DNA of 64,000 nt, from contig OZ026843.1 in the NCBI GenBank assembly GCA_964023205.1, positions 1,225,029 to 1,289,028 of the forward strand. The letters are read 5' to 3'. The notes beneath the pieces are model-generated. The model had not been told where the DNA came from, did no database searches, and saw only the letters and a list, made by a program, of their open reading frames with translations. The DNA comes from Lutraria lutraria (lineage: Eukaryota; Mollusca; Bivalvia; Venerida; Mactridae). Positions 39,303-52,604 of the stretch are shown in pieces. How positions within the stretch are numbered: the stretch's first letter is position 1; each line of letters begins with the position of its first letter. The position numbers and the translations under genes were made by a program.

Positions 39303-41810
39303 TTTTAGTGTATGTTAGCTGTGGTCAGATTTATATCCTGACAACAACACCAATCAACATATTTTTTAGTTTATGTTAGCTGTGGTCAGATTTATATCCT
39401 GACAACATCACTAATCAACGTATGTTTCAGTGTATGTTAGCTGTGGTCAGGTATATATACTTACAACAACAATCAACGTATGTTTCAGTGTATGTTAGCT
39501 GTGGTCAGATTTATATCCTGACAACAACACCAATCAACGTATGTTTCAGTGTATGTTAGCTGTGGTCAGATTTATATCCTGACAACATCACTAATTAACG
39601 TAAGTTTTAGTGTAGGTTAGCTGTGGTCAGATTTATATCTTGACAACAACAATCAACGTATGTTTCAGTGTATGTTAGCTGTGGTCAGATTTATATGCTT
39701 ACAACAACACCAATCAACGAATGTTTCAGTGTATGTTAGCTGTGGTCTGATTTATATCCTGACAACAACAATCAACGTATGTTTCAGTGTATGTTAGCTG
39801 TGGTCAGATTTATATCCTTACAACAACACCAATCAATTTATGTTTTAGTGTATGTTAGCTGTGGACAGATTTATATCCTTACAACAACACCAATCAACGT
39901 ATGTTTCAGTGTATGTTAGCTGTGGTCAGATTTATATCCTGACAACAACAATCAACGTATGTTTCAGTGTATGTTAGCTGTGGCCAGATTTATATCCTGA
40001 CAACATCACCAATCAACTTATGTTTTAGTGTATGTTAGCTGTGGTCAGATTTATATCCTGACAACAACACCAATCAACATATGTTTTAGTGTATGTTAGC
40101 TGTGGTCAGATTTATATCCTGACAACATCACTAATCAACGTATGTTTCAGTGTATGTTAGCTGTGGTCAGGTTTATATACTTACAACAACAATCAACGTA
40201 TGTTTCAGTGTATGTTAGCTGTGGTCAGATTTATATCCTTACAACAACAATCAACGTATGTTTCAGTGTATGTTAGCTGTGGTCAGATTTATATCCTGAC
40301 AACATCACTAATCAACTTATGTTTCAGTGTATGTTAGCTGTGGTCAGATTTATATCCTTACAACAGCACCAATCAACGTATGTTTCAGTGTATGTTAGCT
40401 GTGGTCAGATTTATATCCTTACAACAACACCAATCAACGTATGTTTCAGTGTATGTTAGCTGTGGTCAGATTTATATCCTTACAACAACCCCATCAACGT
40501 ATGTTTCAGTGTAGGTTAGCTGTGGTCAGATTTATATCCTTACAACAACACCAATCAACGTATGTTTCAGTGTAGGTTAGCTGTAGTCAGATTTATATCC
40601 TTACAAGAACACCATCAACGTATGTTTCAGTGTAGTTTAGCTGTAGTCAGATTTATATCCTTACAACAACACCAATCAACGTTTGTTTCAGTGTATGTTA
40701 GCTGTGGTCAGATTTATATCCTTACAACAACACCTACCAACGTATGTTTCAGTGTATGTTAGCTGTAGTCAGATTTATATCCTTACAACAACACCTACCA
40801 ACGTATATTTCAGTGTATGTTAGCTGTAGTCAGATTTATATCCTTACAACAACAACATCAACGTATGTTTCAGTTTAGGTTAGCTGTGGTCAGATTTATA
40901 TCCTTACAACATCACTAATCAACTTATGTTTTAGTGTATGTTACCTGTGGTCAGATTTATATCCTTACAACAACACCAATCAACTTATGTTTTAGTGTAT
41001 GTTAGCTGTGGTCAGATTTATATCCTAACAACATCACTAATCAACGTATGTTTTAGTGTATGTTAGCTGTGGTCAGATTTATATCCTTACAACAACACCA
41101 ATCAAATTATGTTTTAGTGTATGTTAGCTGTGGTCAGATTTATATCTTAACAACATCACTAATCAACGTATGTTTTAGTGTATGTTAGCTGTGGTCAGAT
41201 TTATATCCTGACAACAACACCAATCAACTTATGTTTTAGTGTATATTAGCTGTAGTCAGATTTATATCCTTACAACAACACCATCAACGTATGTTTTAGT
41301 GTATGTTAGCTGTGGTCAGATTTATATCCTTACAAGAACACCGATCAACGTATGTTTCAGTGTATGTTAGCTGTGGTCAGATTTATATCCTGACAACAAC
41401 ACCGATCAACGTATGTTTCAGTGTATGTTAGCTGTGGTCAGATTTATATCCTTACAACAACACCAATCAACGTATGTTTCAGTGTAGGTTAGCTGTGTTC
41501 AGATTTATATCCTGACAACATCAATCAACTTATGTTTTAGTGTATGTTAGCTGTGGTCAGATTTATATCCTTACAACATCACTAATCAACTTATGTTTTA
41601 GTGTATGTTAGCTGTGGTCAGATTTATATCCTGACAACATCACTAATCAACTTATGTTTCAGTGTATGTTAGCTGTGGTCAGATTTATATCCTTACAACA
41701 ACAATCAACGTATGTTTCAGTGTAGGTTAGCTGTGGTCAGATTTATATCCTTACAACATCCCTAATCAACTTATGTTTTAGTGTATGTTAGCTGTGGTCA
41801 GATTTATATC
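39303..41810 (+). repeat. Higher-order repeat of 2,473 bp, copy 2
   Basis: Head-to-tail copy of 36,830-39,302; the match continues to about 41,810, where copy 1 has already returned to the start of this unit. Very few differences are visible, one being ATCCCTAATC at 41,759 against ATCACTAATC at 39,286. Confidence 0.9.
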
Positions 41811-42797
41811 CTTACAACATCACTAATCAACTTATGTTTTAGTTTATGTTAGCTGTGGTCAGATTTATATCCTTACAACATCACCAATCAACTTATGTTT
41901 TAGTGTATGTTAGCTGTGGTCAGATTTATATCCTTACAACAACACCAATCAACTTATGCTTCAGTGTATGTTAGCTGTGGTCAGATTTATATCCTTACAA
42001 CAACACTAATCAACTTATGTTTTAGTGTATGTTAGCTGTGGTCAGATTTATATCCTTACAACAACACCAATCAACTTATGTTACAGTGTATGTTAGCTGT
42101 GGTCAGATTTATATCCTTACAAAGTCACTAATCAACTTATGTTTTAGTGTATGTTAGCTGTGGTCAGATTTATATCCTGACAACAACACTAATCAACTTA
42201 TGTTTTAGTGTATGTTAGCTGTGGTCAGATTTATATCCTGACTACATCACTAATCAACTTATGTTTTAGTGTATATTAGCTGTGGTCAGGTTTATTTCCT
42301 GACAACATCACTAATCAATTTATGTTTTAGTGTATGTAATCTGTGGTCAGATTTATATCCTTACAACATCATTAATCAATTTATGTTTCAGTGTATGTTA
42401 GCTGTGGTCAGATTTATATCCTTACTACAACAATCAACGTATGTTTCAGTGTATGTTAGCTGTGGTCAGATTTATATCCTGACAACATCACTAATCAACT
42501 TATGTTTCAGTGTATGTTAGCTGTGGTCAGATTTATATCCTTACAACAACAATCAACGTATGTTTCAGTGTATGTTAGCTGTGGTCAGATTTATATCCTT
42601 ACAACATCACTAATCATCTTATGTTTCAGTGTATGTTAGCTGTGTTCAGATTTATATCCTGACAACATCACTATTCAACGTATGTTTTAGTGTATGTTAG
42701 CTGTGGTCAGATTTATATCCTGACAACAACACCAATCAACATATTTTTTAGTGTATGTTAGCTGTGGTCAGATTTATATCCTGACAAAAACACCAAT
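41285..42797 (+). repeat. ~1.5-kb unit, copy 1 (1,513 bp)
   Basis: About 25 monomers. Offsets to the next copy are 1,513 bp at the left end (ACCGATC, 41,401 and 42,914) and 1,455 bp further right (TTATGCTTCAG near 41,955; GTAATCTG at 42,337 and 43,791). The 58-bp difference is one monomer, the CTGTGTTCAG/ATCAATC form near 41,500, present here and absent from copy 2. Confidence 0.85.
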
Positions 42798-44180
42798 CAA
42801 CGTATGTTTTAGTGTATGTTAGCTGTGGTCAGATTTATATCCTTACAACAACAACGATCAACGTATGTTTCAGTGTATGTTAGCTGTGGTCAGATTTATA
42901 TCCTGACAACAACACCGATCAACGTATGTTTCAGTGTATGTTAGCTGTGGTCAGATTTATATCCTTACAACAACACCAATCAACGTATGTTTCAGTGTAG
43001 GTTAGCTGTGGTCAGATTTATATCCTTACAACATCACTAATCAACTTATGTTTTAGTGTATGTTAGCTGTGGTCAGATTTATATCCTGACAACATCACTA
43101 ATCAACTTATGTTTCAGTGTATTTTAGCTGTGGTCAGATTTATATCCTTACAACAACAATCAACGTATGTTTCAGTGTAGGTTAGCTTTGGTCAGATTTA
43201 TATCCTTACAACATCACTAATCAACCTATGTTTTAGTGTATGTTAGCTGTGGTCAGATTTATATCCTTACAACATCACTAATCAACTTATGTTTTAGTGT
43301 ATGTTAGCTGTGGTCAGATTTATATCCTTACAACATCATCAATCAACTTATGTTTTAGTGTATGTTAGCTGTGGTCAGATTTATATCCTTACAACAACAC
43401 CAATCAACTTATGCTTCAGTGTATGTTAGCTGTGGTCAGATTTATATCCTTACAACAACACTAATCAACTTATGTTTTAGTGTATGTTAGCTGTGGTAAG
43501 ATTTATATCCTTACAACAACTCCAATCAACTTATGTTTCAGTGTATGTTAGCTGTGGTCAGATTTATATCCTTACAAAGTCACTAATCAACTTATGTTTT
43601 AGTGTATGTTAGCTGTGGTCAGATTTATATCCTGACAACAACACTAATCAACTTATGTTTTAGTGTATGTTAGCTGTGGTCAGATTTATATTCTGACAAC
43701 ATCACTAATCAACTTATGTTTTAGTGTATATTAGCTGTGGTCAGGTTTATTTCCTGACAACATAACTAATCAATTTATGTTTTAGTGTATGTAATCTGTG
43801 GTCAGATTTATATCCTTACAACATCACTAATCAACATATGTTTCAGTGTATGTTACCTGTGGTCAGATTTATATCCTTACAACAACAATCAACGTATGTT
43901 TCAGTGTATGTTAGCTGTGGTCAGATTTATATCCTGACAACATCACTAATCAACTTATGTTTCAGTGTATGTTAGCTGTGGTCAGATTTATATCCTTACA
44001 ACCACAATCAACGTATGTTTCAGTGTATGTTAGGTGTGGTCAGATTTATATCCTTACAACATCACAAATCATCTTATGTTTCAGTGTATGTTAGCTGTGG
44101 TCAGATTTATATCCTGACAACATCACTAATCAACGTATGTTTTAGTGTATGTTAGCTGTGTTCAGATTTATATCCTGACA
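42798..44180 (+). repeat. ~1.5-kb unit, copy 2 (one 58-bp monomer fewer)
   Basis: Head-to-tail copy of 41,285-42,797. Divergence is higher than in the larger units: GTATTTTAGC near 43,120, GTTAGCTTTGG near 43,190, ACATAACTAATC near 43,760 and GTTAGGTG near 44,031 are all private to this copy. This pair is probably older than the 8-kb pair to its right. Confidence 0.83.
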
Positions 44181-44363
44181 ACATCACTAATCAACTTATG
44201 TTTTAGTGTATGTTAGCTGTGGTCAGATTTATATCCTGACAACAACACCAATCAACTTATGTTTCAGTGTATGTTAGCTGTGGTCAGATTTATATCCTGA
44301 CAACATCACTAATCAACGTATGTTTCAGTGTATGTTAGCTGTGGTCAGATTTATATCCTTACA
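44181..44363 (+). repeat. Transition monomers before the 8-kb unit
   Basis: About three ordinary monomers. They do not match the sequence preceding the second 8-kb copy (52,420-52,600), which marks the left limit of the 8-kb duplication. No other element is present. Confidence 0.65.
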
Positions 44364-46527
44364 ACACCAACCAACGTATGTTTCAGTGTATGTTAGCTGT
44401 GGTCAGATTGATATCCTGACAACAACACCATCAACGTATGTTTTAGTGTATGTTAGCTGTGGTCAGATTTATATCCTGACAACATCACTAATCAACGTAT
44501 GTTTTAGTGTATGTTAGCTCTGGTCAGATTTATATCCTGACAACAACAATCAACGTATGTTTCAGTGTATGTTAGCTGTGGTCAGATTTATATCCTGACA
44601 ACAACACCAATCAACTTATGTTTTAGTGTATGTTAGCTGTGGTCAGATTTATATCCTGACAACAACACCAATCAACTTATGTTTCAGTGTATGTTAGCTG
44701 TGGGCAGATTTATATCCTGACAACATCACTAATCAACGTAAGTTTTAGTGTAGGTTAGCTGTGGTCAGATTTATATCTTGACAACAACAATCAACGTATG
44801 TTTCAGTGTATGTTAGCTGTGGTCAGATTTATATGCTTACAACAACACCAATCAACGTATGTTTCAGTGTATGTTAGCTGTGGTCAGATTTATATCCTGA
44901 CAACAACAATCAACGTATGTTTCAGTGTATGTTAGCTGTGGTCAGATTTATATCCTTACAACAACACCAATCAACTTATGTTTTAGTGTATGTTAGCTGT
45001 GGTCAGATTTATATCCTTACAACAACACCAATCAACGTATGTTTCAGTGTATGTTAGCTGTGGTCAGATTTATATCCTGACAACAACAATCAACGTATGT
45101 TTCAGTGTATGTTAGCTGTGGTCAGATTTATATCCTGAAAACATCACCAATCAATTTATGTTTTAGTGTATGTTAGCTGTGGTCAGATTTATATCATGAC
45201 AACAACACCAATCAACATATTTTTTAGTGTATGTTAGCTGTGGTCAGATTTATATCCTGACAACATCACTAATCAACGTATGTTTCAGTGTATGTTAGCT
45301 GTGGTCAGGTTTGTATACTTACAACAACAATCAACGTATGTTTCAGTGTATGTTAGCTGTTGTCAGATTTATATCCTGACAACAACACCAATCAACTTAT
45401 GTTTCAGTGTATGTTAGCTGTGGTCAGATTTATATCCTGACAACATCACTAATCAACGTAAGTTTTAGTGTAGGTTAGCTGTGGTCAGATTTATATCTTG
45501 ACAACAACAATCAACGTATGTTTCAGTGTATGTTAGCTGTGGTCAGATTTATATGCTTACAACAACACCAATCAACGTATGTTTCAGTGTATGTTAGCTG
45601 TGGTCAGATTTATATCCTGACAACAACACCAATCAACTTATGTTTTAGTGTATGTTAGCTGTGGTCAGATTTGTATCCTTACAACAACACCAATCAACGT
45701 ATGTTTCAGTGAATGTTAGATGTGGTCAGATTTATATCCTGACAACATCACTAATCAACGTAAGTTTTAGTGTAGGTTAGCTGTGGTCAGATTTATATCT
45801 TGACATCACCAATCAACTTATGTTTTAGTGTATGTTAGCTGTGGTCAGATTTATATCCTGACAACAACACCAATCAACATATGTTTTAGTGTATGTTAGC
45901 TGTGGTCAGATTTATATCCTGACAACATCACTAATCAACGTATGTTTCAGTGTATGTTAGCTGTGGTCAGGTTTATATACTTACAACAACAATCAACGTA
46001 TGTTTCAGTGTATGTTAGCTGTGGTCAGATTTATATCCTTACAACAACAATCAACGTATGTTTCAGTGTATGTTAGCTGTGGTCAGATTTATATCCTGAC
46101 AACAACACCAATCAACGTATGTTTCAGTGTATGTTAGCTGTGGTCAGATTTATATCCTTACAAGAACCCCATCGACGTATGTTTCAGTGTAGATTAGCTG
46201 TGGTCAGATTTATATCCTTACAACAACACCTACCAACGTTTGTTTCAGTGTATGTTAGCTGTGGTCAGATTTATATCCTTACAACAACACCATCAACGTA
46301 TGTTTCAGTGTAGGTTAGCTGTAGTCAGATTTATATCCTTACAACAACACCATCAACGTATGTTTCAGTGTAGTTTAGCTGTAGTCAGATTTATATCCTT
46401 ACAACAACACCAATCAACTTTTGTTTCAGTGTATGTTAGCTGTGGTCAGATTTATATCCTTACAACAACACCTACCAACGTATGTTTCAGTGTATGTTAG
46501 CTGTAGTCAGATTTATATCCTTACAAC
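44364..46527 (+). repeat. Sub-block of the 8-kb unit, 2,164 bp
   Basis: Begins with the TACAACACCAACC/CAGATTGATATCC pair of monomers. It contains CTGTGGGCAG, two copies of the 720-bp arrangement marked by CGTAAGTTTTAG (44,738 and 45,458), and ends with the CAAGAACCCCATCG monomer (46,161) followed by CTGTAGTC forms. The following sub-block repeats most of this order at an offset of 2,164 bp. Confidence 0.82.
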
Positions 46528-48871
46528 AACACCATCAACGTATGTTTCAGTGTATGTTAGCTGTGGTCAGATTGATATCCTGACAACAACACCATCAACG
46601 TATGTTTTAGTGTATGTTAGCTGTGGTCAGATTTATATCCTGACAACATCACTAATCAACGTATGTTTTAGTGTATGTTAGCTGTGGTCAGATTTATATC
46701 CTGACAACAACAATCAACGTATCTTTCAGTGTATGTTAGCTGTGGTCAGATTTATATCCTGACAACAACACCAATCAACTTATGTTTTAGTGTATGTTAG
46801 CTGTGGTCAGATTTATATCCTGACAACAACACCAATCAACTTATGTTTCAGTGTATGTTAGCTGTGGGCAGATTTATATCCTGACAACATCACTAATCAA
46901 CGTAAGTTTTAGTGTAGGTTAGCTGTGGTCAGATTTATATCTTGACAACAACAATCAACGTATGTTTCAGTGTATGTTAGCTGTGGTCAGATTTATATCC
47001 TGACAACAACAATCAACGTATGTTTCAGTGTATGTTAGCTGTGGTCAGATTTATATCCTTACAACAACACCAATCAACTTATGTTTTAGTGTATGTTAGC
47101 TGTGGTCAGATTTATATCCTTACAACAACACCAATCAACGTATGTTTCAGTGTATGTTAGCTGTGGTCAGATTTATATCCTGACAACAACAATCAACGTA
47201 TGTTTCAGTGTATGTTAGCTGTGGTCAGATTTATATCCTGAAAAAATCACCAATCAACTTATGTTTTAGTGTATGTTAGCTGTGGTCAGATTTATATCAT
47301 GACAACAACACCAATCAACATATTTTTTAGTGTATGTTAGCTGTGGTCAGATTTATTTCCTGACAACATCACTAATCAACGTATGTTTCAGTGTATGTTA
47401 GCTGTGGTCAGGTTTGTATACTTACAACAACAATCAACGTATGTTTCAGTGTATGTTAGCTGTTGTCAGATTTATATCCTGACAACAACACCAATCAACT
47501 TATGTTTCAGTGTATGTTAGCTGTGGTCAGATTTATAACCTGACAACATCACTAATCAACGTAAGTTTTAGTGTAGGTTAGCTGTGGTCAGATTTATATC
47601 TTGACAACAACAATCAACGTATGTTTCAGTGTATGTTAGCTGTGGTCAGATTTATATGCTTACAACAACACCAATCAACGTATGTTTCAGTGTATGTTAG
47701 CTGTGGTCAGATTTATATCCTGACAACAACACCAATCAACTTATGTTTTAGTGTATGATAGCTGTAGTCAGATTTATATCCTTACAACAACACCAATCAA
47801 CGTATGTTTCAGTGTATGTTAGCTGTGGTCAGATTTATATCCTGACAACATCACTAATCAACGTAAGTTTTAGTGTAGGTTAGCTGTGGTCAGATTTATA
47901 TCTTGACATCACCAATCAACTTATGTTTTAGTGTATGTTAGCTGTGGTCAGATTTATATCCTGACAACAACACCAATCAACATATGTTTTAGTGTATGTT
48001 AGCTGTGGTCAGATTTATATCCTGACAACATCACTAATCAACGTATGTTTCAGTGTATGTTAGCTGTGGTCAGGTTTATATACTTACAACAACAATCAAC
48101 GTATGTTTCAGTGTATGTTAGCTGTGGTCAGATTTATATCCTTACAACAACAATCAACGTATGTTTCAGTTTAGGTTAGCTGTGGTCAGATTTATATCCT
48201 TACAACATCACTAATCAACTTATGTTTTAGTGTATGTTAGCTGTGGTCAGATTTATATCCTTACAACAACACCAATCAACTTATGTTTTAGTGTATGTTA
48301 GTTGTGGTCAGATTTATATCCTAACAACATCACTAATCAACGTATGTTTTAGTGTATGTTAGCTGTGGTCAGATTTATATCCTGACAACAACACCAATCA
48401 ACTTATGTTTTAGTGTATGTTAGCTGTAGTCAGATTTATATCCTTACAACAACACCATCAACTTTGGTTCAGTGTATGTTAGCTGTGGTCAGATTTATAT
48501 CCTTACAACAACACCTACCAACGTATGTTTCAGTGTATGTTAGCTGTAGTCAGATTTATATCCTTACACCAACACCATCAACGTATTTTTCAGTGTAGGT
48601 TAGCTGTAGTCAGATTTATATCCTTACAACAACACCATCAACGTATGTTTCAGTGTAGTTTAGCTGTAGTCAGATTTATATCCTTACAACAACACCAATC
48701 AACGTTTGTTTCAGTGTATGTTAGCTGTGGTCAGATTTATATCCTGACAACAACACCAATCAACTTATGTTTCAGTGTATGTTAGCTGTGGTCAGATTTA
48801 TATCCTGACAACATCACTAATCAACGTATGTTTCAGTGTATGTTAGCTGTGGTCAGATTTATATCCTTACA
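46528..48871 (+). repeat. Sub-block of the 8-kb unit, 2,344 bp
   Basis: Related to the preceding sub-block but marked by GTATCTTTCAG near 46,730, TGAAAAAATCACC near 47,240 and TTATTTCC near 47,355. Its right end has a different tail, with CAGTTTAGG near 48,170 and the 59-bp monomer at 48,421. It recurs at about 54,769-57,112. Confidence 0.82.
48421..48479 (+). repeat. 59-bp monomer with a one-base deletion
   Basis: The tract reads AACTTTGGTTCAG where the related monomer near 51,232 reads AACTTTTGTTTCAG. One base is missing, giving 59 bp instead of 60. It is one of the very few monomers whose length does not belong to the 58/60/61 set. The identical deletion is present 8,241 bp downstream. 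Confidence 0.85.
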
Positions 48872-51800
48872 ACACCAACCAACGTATGTTTCAGTGTATG
48901 TTAGCTGTGGTCAGATTGATATCCTGACAACAACACCATCAACGTATGTTTTAGTGTATGTTAGCTGTGGTCAGATTTATATCCTGACAACATCACTAAT
49001 CAACGTATGTTTTAGTGTATGTTAGCTGTGGTCAGATTTATATCCTGACAACAACAATCAACGTATGTTTCAGTGTATGTTAGCTGTGGTCAGATTTATA
49101 TGCTTACAACAACACCAATCAACGTATATTTCAGTGTATGTTAGCTGTGGTCAGATTTATATCCTGACAACAACAATCAACGTATGTTTCAGTGTATGTT
49201 AGCTGTGGTCAGATTTATATCCTTACAACAACACCAATCAACTTATGTTTTAGTGTATGTTAGCTGTGGTCAGATTTATATCCTTACAACAACACCAATC
49301 AACTTATGTTTTAGTGTATGTTAGCTGTGGTCAGATTTATATCCTTACAACAACACCAATCAACGTATGTTTCAGTGTATGTTAGCTGTGGTCAGATTTA
49401 TATCCTGACAACAACAATCAACGTATGTTTCAGTGTATGTTAGCTGTGGTCAGATTTATATCCTGAAAACATCACCAATCAACTTATGTTTTAGTGTATG
49501 TTAGCTGTGGTCAGATTTATATCATGACAACAACACCAATCAACATATTTTTTAGTGTATGTTAGCTGTGGTCAGATTTATTTCCTGACAACATCACTAA
49601 TCAACGTATGTTTCAGTGTATGTTAGCTGTGGTCAGTTTTGTATACTTACAACAACAATCAACGTATGTTTCAGTGTATGTTAGCTGTTGTCAGATTTAT
49701 ATCCTGACAACAACACCAATCAACTTATGTTTCAGTGTATGTTAGCTGTGGTCAGATTTATATCCTGACAACATCACTAATCAACGTAAGTTTTAGTGTA
49801 GGTTAGCTGTGGTCAGATTTATATCTTGACAACAACAATCAACGTATGTTTCAGTGTATGTTAGCTGTGGTCAGATTTATATGCTTACAACGACACCAAT
49901 CAACGTATGTTTCAGTGTATGTTAGCTGTGGTCAGATTTATATCCTGACAACAACACCAATCAACTTATGTTTTAGTGTATGATAGCTGTGGTCAGATTT
50001 ATATCCTTACAACAACACCAAACAACGTATGTTTCAGTGTATGTTAGCTGTGGTCAGATTTATATCCTGACAACATCACTAATCAACGTAAGTTTTAGTG
50101 TAGGTTAGCTGTGGTCAGATTTATATCTTGACATCACCAATCAACTTATGTTTTAGTGTATGTTAGCTGTGGTCAGATTTATATCCTGACAACAACACCA
50201 ATCAACATATGTTTTAGTGTATGTTAGCTGTGGTCAGATTTATATCCTGACAACATCACTAATCAACGTATGTTTCAGTGTATGTTAGCTGTGGTCAGGT
50301 TTATATACTTACAACAACAATCAACGTATGTTTCAGTGTATGTTAGCAGTGGTCAGATTTATATCCTTACAACAACAATCAACGTATGTTTCAGTGTATG
50401 TTAGCTGTGGTCAGATTTATATCCTTACAACAACACCAATCAACGTATGTTTCAGTGTATGTTAGCTGTGGTCAGATTTATATCCTTACAAGAACCCCAT
50501 CGACGTATGTTTCAGTGTAGGTTAGCTGTGGTCAGATTTATATCCTTACAACAACACCTACCAACGTTTGTTTCAGTGTATGTTAGCTGTGGTCAGATTT
50601 ATATCCTTACAACAACACCATCAACGTATGTTTCAGTGTAGGTTAGCTGTAGTCAGATTTATATCCTTACAACAACACCATCAACGTATGTTTCAGTGTA
50701 GTTTAGCTGTAGTCAGATTTATATCCTTACAACAACACCAATCAACTTTTGTTTCAGTGTATGTTAGCTGTGGTCAGATTTATATCCTTACAACAACACC
50801 TACCAACGTATGTTTCAGTGTATGTTAGCTGTGGTCAGATTTATATCCTTACAACAACACCTACCAACGTATTTTTCAGTGTATGTTAGCTGTAGTCAGA
50901 TTTATATCCTTACAACAACAACATCAACGTATGTTTCAGTTTAGGTTAGCTGTGGTCAGATTTATATCCTTACAACATCACTAATCAACTTATGTTTTAG
51001 TGTATGTTAGCTGTGGTCAGATTTATATCCTTACAACAACACCAATCAACTTATGTTTTAGTGTATGTTAGTTGTGGTCAGATTTATATCCTAACAACAT
51101 CACTAATCAACTTATGTTTTAGTGTATGTTAGCTGTGGTCAGATTTATATCCTGACAACAACACCAATCAACTTATGTTTTAGTGTATGTTAGCTGTAGT
51201 CAGATTTATATCCTTACAAAAACACCATCAACTTTTGTTTCAGTGTATGTTAGCTGTGGTCAGATTTATATCCTTACAACAACACCTACCAACGTATGTT
51301 TCAGTGTATGTTAGCTGTAGTCAGATTTATATCCTTACAACAACACCATCAACGTATTTTTCAGTGTATGTTAGCTGTAGTCAGATTTATATCCTTACAA
51401 CAACACCATCAACGTATGTTTCAGTGTAGTTTAGCTGTAGTCAGATTTATATCCTTACAACAACACCAATCAACGTTTGTTTCAGTGTATGTTAGCTGTG
51501 GTCAGATTTATATCCTTACAACAACACCTACCAACGTATGTTTCAGTGTATGTTAGCTGTGGTCAGATTTATATCCTTACAACAACACCTACCAACGTAT
51601 GTTTCAGTGAATGTTAGCTGTAGTCAGATTTATATCCTTACAACAACAACATCAACGTATGTTTCAGTTTAGGTTAGCTGTGGTCAGATTTATATCCTTA
51701 CAACATCACTAATCAACTTATGTTTTAGTGCATGTTAGCTGTGGTCAGATTTATATCCTGACAACAACACCATCAACGTATGTTTTAGTGTATGTTAGCT

Positions 51801-52604
51801 GTGGTCAGATTTATATCCTGACAACATCACTAATCAACGTATGTTTTAGTGTATGTTAGCTGTGGTCAGATTTATATCCTGACAACAACAATCAACGTAT
51901 CTTTCAGTGTATGTTAGCTGTGGTCAGATTTATATCCTGACAACAACACCAATCAACTTATGTTTTAGTGCATGTTAGCTGTGGTCAGATTTATATCCTG
52001 ACAACAACACCAATCAACTTATGTTTCAGTGTATGTTCGCTGTGGGCAGATTTATATCCTGACAACATCACTAATCAACGTAAGTTTTAGTGTAGGTTAG
52101 CTGTGGTCAGATTTATATCTTGACAACAACAATCAACGTATGTTTCAGTGTATGTTAGCTGTGGTCAGATTTATATGCTTACAACAACACCAATCAACGT
52201 ATGTTTCAGTGTATGTTAGCTGTGGTCAGATTTATATCCTGAAAACATCACCAATCAACTTATGTTTTAGTGTATGTTAGCTGTGGTCAGATTTATAACC
52301 TGACAACATCACTAATCAACGTATGTTTCAGTGTATGTTAGCTGTGGTCAGGTTTGTATACTTACAACAACAATCAACGTATGTTTCAGTGTATGTTAGC
52401 TGTTGTCAGATTTATATCCTGACAACAACACCAATCAACTTATGTTTCAGTGTATGTTAGCTGTGGTCAGATTTATATCCTGACAACATCACTAATCAAC
52501 GTAAGTTTTAGTGTAGGTTAGCTGTGGTCAGATTTATATCTTGACAACAGCAATCAACGTATGTTTCAGTGTATGTTAGCTGTGGTCAGATTTATATGCT
52601 TACA
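48872..52604 (+). repeat. Sub-block of the 8-kb unit, 3,733 bp
   Basis: Third related sub-block, from the third TTGAT monomer to the end of the unit. It has CAGTTTTGTATAC near 49,636, GTATGATAGC near 49,979, CAAGAACCCC near 50,490, two CAGTTTAGG monomers (50,937 and 51,666) and GTTCGCTGTGGGC near 52,035. In copy 2 this part has four extra monomers near 57,290-57,530 and one fewer near the position matching 49,250-49,310, a net gain of 180 bp. Confidence 0.82.

Larger units (their letters stand above)
44364..52604 (+). repeat. 8-kb higher-order repeat, copy 1 (8,241 bp)
   Basis: About 137 monomers, the longest unit found. The rare CAGATTGATATCC monomer occurs three times in each copy, at 44,410, 46,574 and 48,918 here and at 52,651, 54,815 and 57,159 in copy 2 (coordinate of the G in TTGAT), giving the same internal spacing of 2,164 and 2,344 bp and an 8,241-bp offset. 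The unit divides into sub-blocks of about 2,164, 2,344 and 3,733 bp that are themselves related. Visible private substitutions include C at 44,520 (G at 52,761), A at 45,720 (C at 53,961) and A at 46,193 (G at 54,434). Confidence 0.92.

Noticed and set aside
38341..40870. A 61-bp tract with an extra CAA (ACAACAACAACATC) as a trinucleotide expansion
   Set aside because: The monomer is only the ordinary 60-bp class with A in place of C (CAACATC for CACCATC). There is no extended CAA run.
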